This document shows positions 61,586-64,000 of a stretch of 64,000 nucleotides of DNA, piece after piece. The DNA is taken from positions 410,420 to 474,419 of the forward strand of contig NZ_KV467168.1 of the NCBI RefSeq assembly GCF_001663775.1. Direction: 5' to 3'. This DNA is from Arthrobacter sp. B6 (GTDB taxonomy: Bacteria > Actinomycetota > Actinomycetes > Actinomycetales > Micrococcaceae). Under the pieces are notes generated by a model, which worked only from the letters and a program-made list of their open reading frames with translations, had not been told where the DNA came from and did not search any database. Position 1 is the stretch's first letter; each line of letters opens with the position of its first letter. The position numbers were made by a program, and so were the translations under genes.

Positions 61586-62977
61586 TTAACCTGCTTGCGC
61601 CGCGTCGACCCTCTCGCTGGCGGCGATCTGCTCGGGTGCTGGTTCAACGTTCAGTCCGTAAAGGGCCTCCAAGGCTGCAGTGTAGTCGCCCTGCCGGCCG
61701 GACGCCGCCAGTTCCCGTGCCCGGGCCGTGGGCACATGCATGAGTTGCCGGACCATGCGCCGCAAAGCGAACTCCACGGCTTCTGCGGTGGCGGTGCAGC
61801 CATGCTGGTTCTTGACCCGCACCACCTCGCTGGCAAGAACCCGCTGCATGTGCCCTCGCAGTGCCACGATCGCGGGGTCCAGGAGGCGGGCCTGTTGGTC
61901 GTCTTCGAACCGCAGTGCAGCCTGTCGGACGACTTCGGCGGCCTCCTGGACAACGGCAGAGTGCTCGCGGGGTGATGCGGACCGCACGTCGTCCAGGGTG
62001 ATGAGTTCAACCCCGGGCAGCTCACCGGTCTCCGGTTCGAAGTCGCGGCTCAGGGCAAGGTCGACGACGATGAGACGCTCCTGCCCGGTCTGCCGGAACC
62101 GCCTGAATTCATCTGCCCCAAGCCGGATGCCGCGGCCGCTGCAACCAATCACCACATCGGCGCCTTGGACTGCCTTAGGCAGTTCCGAGCGGCTCAGCCC
62201 GGCAGCACCCCGGGCTCCCGCGAAGGTCTCGGCGCGTCCGGACCACGAAAAGACGGAGACGTTGTCACAGTGCCCGGCTGCAAGAAGTGCCAGGGTAGAC
62301 CCGGCATAGGCTCCGGTGCCGATGACAACCACCGATAGCCCTGCCACCCCGCTGCTGCCCAGCTTCACGGCGGCCAGGTCCAGGGCGGCAGAGACCATAG
62401 AGCGCCCGGCGTCGCCGAGCGTCGTCAGGGACCCGACGTCGCGTGCGGCGCGTGAGGCGGCCTGAAACAGGCGGATCAGGGCGCCGCTGGCCGTTCCCGA
62501 TTCCTGGGCTGCTGTCAGAGACCGCCGAAGCTGGCCTGCAATTTCCCGTTCGCCGACCACCACTGAATCCAGGCCCGCACCTACGGAGAACAGGTGCTCC
62601 GTCATCGCTTGCCCGGACAAAAAGTCCAGGGACGCGCGGAGTTCTTCGTCGGGGACGCCGGAGCAGTCGCTGATGATCGACAGCATCCGGCCCCGGGCTG
62701 CTGATGGCTCCGTGCCGGCCGCGATCTCGAAGTAGACCTCGAAGCGGTTGCAGGTCGACAGCAGCACGGTGCCGGCTAGGTCGGGGGATGCGGCCAGGGC
62801 TGCGGACGTGATCCGGCGTGGGCCTGCCCCCAGCCGCGCAAGGAAGTCCAGTCCGGTTCCGTGGTGGGAGGCGACCAGGGCAAACACCTGGCCGCCCGGG
62901 GCTGACCGCGCAGCGGCATACTTCTCTGCTCCCACCGGCATCGCGTCACCTTCTGACACGGCATTCTCCGTGGCCAT
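61586..62977 (-). CDS. hemA: Glutamyl-tRNA reductase (accessory copy?)
   Basis: 463 residues. Makes glutamate-1-semialdehyde for heme synthesis. Catalytic Cys in LLSTCNRFEVY, VGERE and GQLRRSL motifs, NADP domain VVVIGTGAYAGSTLALL, and the C-terminal dimerisation helices. GGAGG precedes ATG 62977; the frame extends 47 codons further but without conservation. No other hem genes adjoin it, and the usual hemABCD neighbourhood is absent. Placement beside a P450-rich cluster suggests a dedicated heme-supply copy (inference). Confidence 0.9.
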   Translation of the reverse strand: MATENAVSEGDAMPVGAEKYAAARSAPGGQVFALVASHHGTGLDFLARLGAGPRRITSAALAASPDLAGTVLLSTCNRFEVYFEIAAGTEPSAARGRMLSIISDCSGVPDEELRASLDFLSGQAMTEHLFSVGAGLDSVVVGEREIAGQLRRSLTAAQESGTASGALIRLFQAASRAARDVGSLTTLGDAGRSMVSAALDLAAVKLGSSGVAGLSVVVIGTGAYAGSTLALLAAGHCDNVSVFSWSGRAETFAGARGAAGLSRSELPKAVQGADVVIGCSGRGIRLGADEFRRFRQTGQERLIVVDLALSRDFEPETGELPGVELITLDDVRSASPREHSAVVQEAAEVVRQAALRFEDDQQARLLDPAIVALRGHMQRVLASEVVRVKNQHGCTATAEAVEFALRRMVRQLMHVPTARARELAASGRQGDYTAALEALYGLNVEPAPEQIAASERVDAAQAG

Positions 62978-63132
62978 TGGCTTCCCTCCGGGAACTTCCT
63001 CTGCGACGGGGATGCCCCTGCCCCGTTGGAAAGGCGCGTTGTCTGGCCACGGAACCTTGGACCGTGGAGACAGCGCCACCCGCGGGTGGATGTGACTCAG
63101 CAAATTAGTGACGGACATGTCCGGCTAGGCCG

Positions 63133-63915
63133 TTATGCATACAGGCCGCCGTTGACGTCGAGGATCATGCCGGTCATGAACGAGGCCGCGGGTGAGCACA
63201 GGAAGGCCATGGGGCGCCCGATGTCCTCGGGCGCACCGGTCCGTCCCAGTGGGATCGTCGGCCTCTGGGTGGCGCCGGTGTGGCTCGCTGCGGCCATCAT
63301 TGGTGTCTCGATCATGCCGGGGGCCACGGCGTTGACCACAATGCCGTGCGGCGCCATGGAACGTGACAGTGAACGCACCAGGGACTGGACCGCGCCCTTG
63401 GAAGCAACATAGGCCGGGTTGACGGCAGCGTTGCTGCCCCCATTGCGGGCGCCGAGCGAGCCGATCAATGCCACCCGTCCCCGTCCGCAACGCTGCATTT
63501 CAGGCAGCACCGCCCGGAGGACGTTCAGTGGCCCCAAAACGTTGATCCGCATGATGCGGTCGAAGTTTGTTTCCCATGAGTCGGGGTCGTCGTTTAACAG
63601 ATCGCCGTCAACGTAGATGCCGCTGCAGTCGGCGACCGCAGTGAAGGGCCCTAGCTCATCAATCATCCGGGCCACCTGCGCCTTGTCGCCGTTGTCGAGA
63701 GCGGCCCCGGCGACTCGGTCCTCACCTACGAGTGCCCGCAGTTGACGCACGTCCTCCTCTGGATCTCGCAGGTCGAGCAACGTGACATGGGCGTTGGCCC
63801 CCAGGCAGGCGGCCACAGTAGCGCGGCCGATTCCGCCTGTAGCACCAAGCACCAGGACCCGGTCTCCGGTCATGTCCACGGGAGGACGGACGAGATCTGC
63901 CCATGAGGTGGTCAC
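63133..63915 (-). CDS. Short-chain dehydrogenase/reductase
   Basis: 260 residues. GATGGIGRA cofactor motif, DCSGIY in place of NNAG, Ser in ALIGSLGA, YVASK (YxxxK), and PGMIETPM. GTG start overlaps the upstream stop by one base. NAD(P)-dependent alcohol oxidation or carbonyl reduction. Confidence 0.9.
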   Translation of the reverse strand: MTTSWADLVRPPVDMTGDRVLVLGATGGIGRATVAACLGANAHVTLLDLRDPEEDVRQLRALVGEDRVAGAALDNGDKAQVARMIDELGPFTAVADCSGIYVDGDLLNDDPDSWETNFDRIMRINVLGPLNVLRAVLPEMQRCGRGRVALIGSLGARNGGSNAAVNPAYVASKGAVQSLVRSLSRSMAPHGIVVNAVAPGMIETPMMAAASHTGATQRPTIPLGRTGAPEDIGRPMAFLCSPAASFMTGMILDVNGGLYA

Positions 63916-64000
63916 TAGAGGGTCCCTTCTTGCCGTGCGGTTCGGACTCGCTTTACGGCATCGCCAATTAGAGTTGCGTAGGCGGAGCGTTCGGGTTGGT
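63915..64000 (-). CDS. C-terminal end of a gene entering from the right edge
   Basis: 28 codons read leftward in frame to a TAG at 63915, ending DAVKRVRTARQEGTL; the stop overlaps the GTG of the SDR gene, as in an operon. Too short to assign a family. Confidence 0.5.
   Translation of the reverse strand, partial: QPERSAYATLIGDAVKRVRTARQEGTL

Noticed and set aside
1..64000. tRNA, rRNA or CRISPR features
   Set aside because: Reading through intergenic regions I saw no cloverleaf, rRNA-like stretch or regularly spaced direct repeats; a covariance-model scan was not possible here.

Overview
The window is 64 kb of high-GC DNA with actinobacterial features: GTG/TTG starts, tight ATGA/GTGA gene overlaps, three class I P450s served by small 3Fe-4S ferredoxins, mycobacterial-type side-chain genes (thiolase-like plus DUF35, CaiB) and an HtaA-domain protein. 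An Arthrobacter-group or related soil actinobacterium is the best guess. It looks like an accessory catabolic region (genomic island or large plasmid), with a damaged IS630 element, a resolvase, transposase debris, a large inverted duplication and several broken genes. I found no rRNA, tRNA or CRISPR.

Region 1 (about 0.1-37.4 kb) is one catabolic supercluster. On the left are 4-hydroxybenzoate 3-hydroxylase (pobA), an adenylate kinase, an SsuABC/NrtABC-type ABC importer whose binding protein lies 18 kb away at 22.9 kb, a tandem CaiB-type CoA-transferase, a cysteine-less thiolase/aldolase with a DUF35 partner, a nitroreductase, a 3-ketosteroid-dehydrogenase-like flavoprotein and a FadR-type regulator. 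Interleaved are pieces of a PEP-synthase/PPDK-type phosphotransferase split over separate genes: ATP-grasp plus phospho-His domain (15.5 kb), substrate-type domain plus phospho-His domain (20.6 kb), a free-standing phospho-His domain (32.5 kb), and an unrecognised 435-residue protein (32.9 kb) with a frameshifted paralogue (9.2-10.5 kb). Two unrelated phosphatases (14.5 and 36.7 kb), two P450s, two ferredoxins, one ferredoxin reductase, two aldehyde dehydrogenases, an alcohol dehydrogenase and pobA complete a route resembling the published 4-cresol (cre) pathway of Corynebacterium glutamicum: phosphorylate the phenol, oxidise the para-alkyl carbon with P450, remove phosphate, oxidise alcohol to aldehyde to acid, then hydroxylate to protocatechuate. 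Adenylate kinase would recycle the AMP made by a dikinase-type reaction. The substrate is inferred, not shown. A TGGnCCA-type motif recurs at seven promoters of this region and suggests one regulon.

Region 2 (37.4-44.4 kb) is sparse: a serine resolvase, a DUF3800-like protein, a GH15 glucoamylase/trehalase-like enzyme, two very small ORFs, and a decayed pcaJ fragment.

Region 3 (44.4-64 kb) is a second aromatic-ring module. A fumarylacetoacetate-hydrolase-family gene and an extradiol (VOC) dioxygenase gene occur twice, as an inverted repeat of about 1.85 kb that looks identical except for one deleted base. That deletion frameshifts the right-hand dioxygenase just before its Glu metal ligand. 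Between the copies are a GntR regulator and a forward operon of a TRAP transporter, aldo/keto reductase, SnoaL-like protein, alcohol dehydrogenase and P450. Right of the second copy come a YciI-FAD monooxygenase fusion, a second closely similar GntR regulator, a lone glutamyl-tRNA reductase (hemA) and an SDR.
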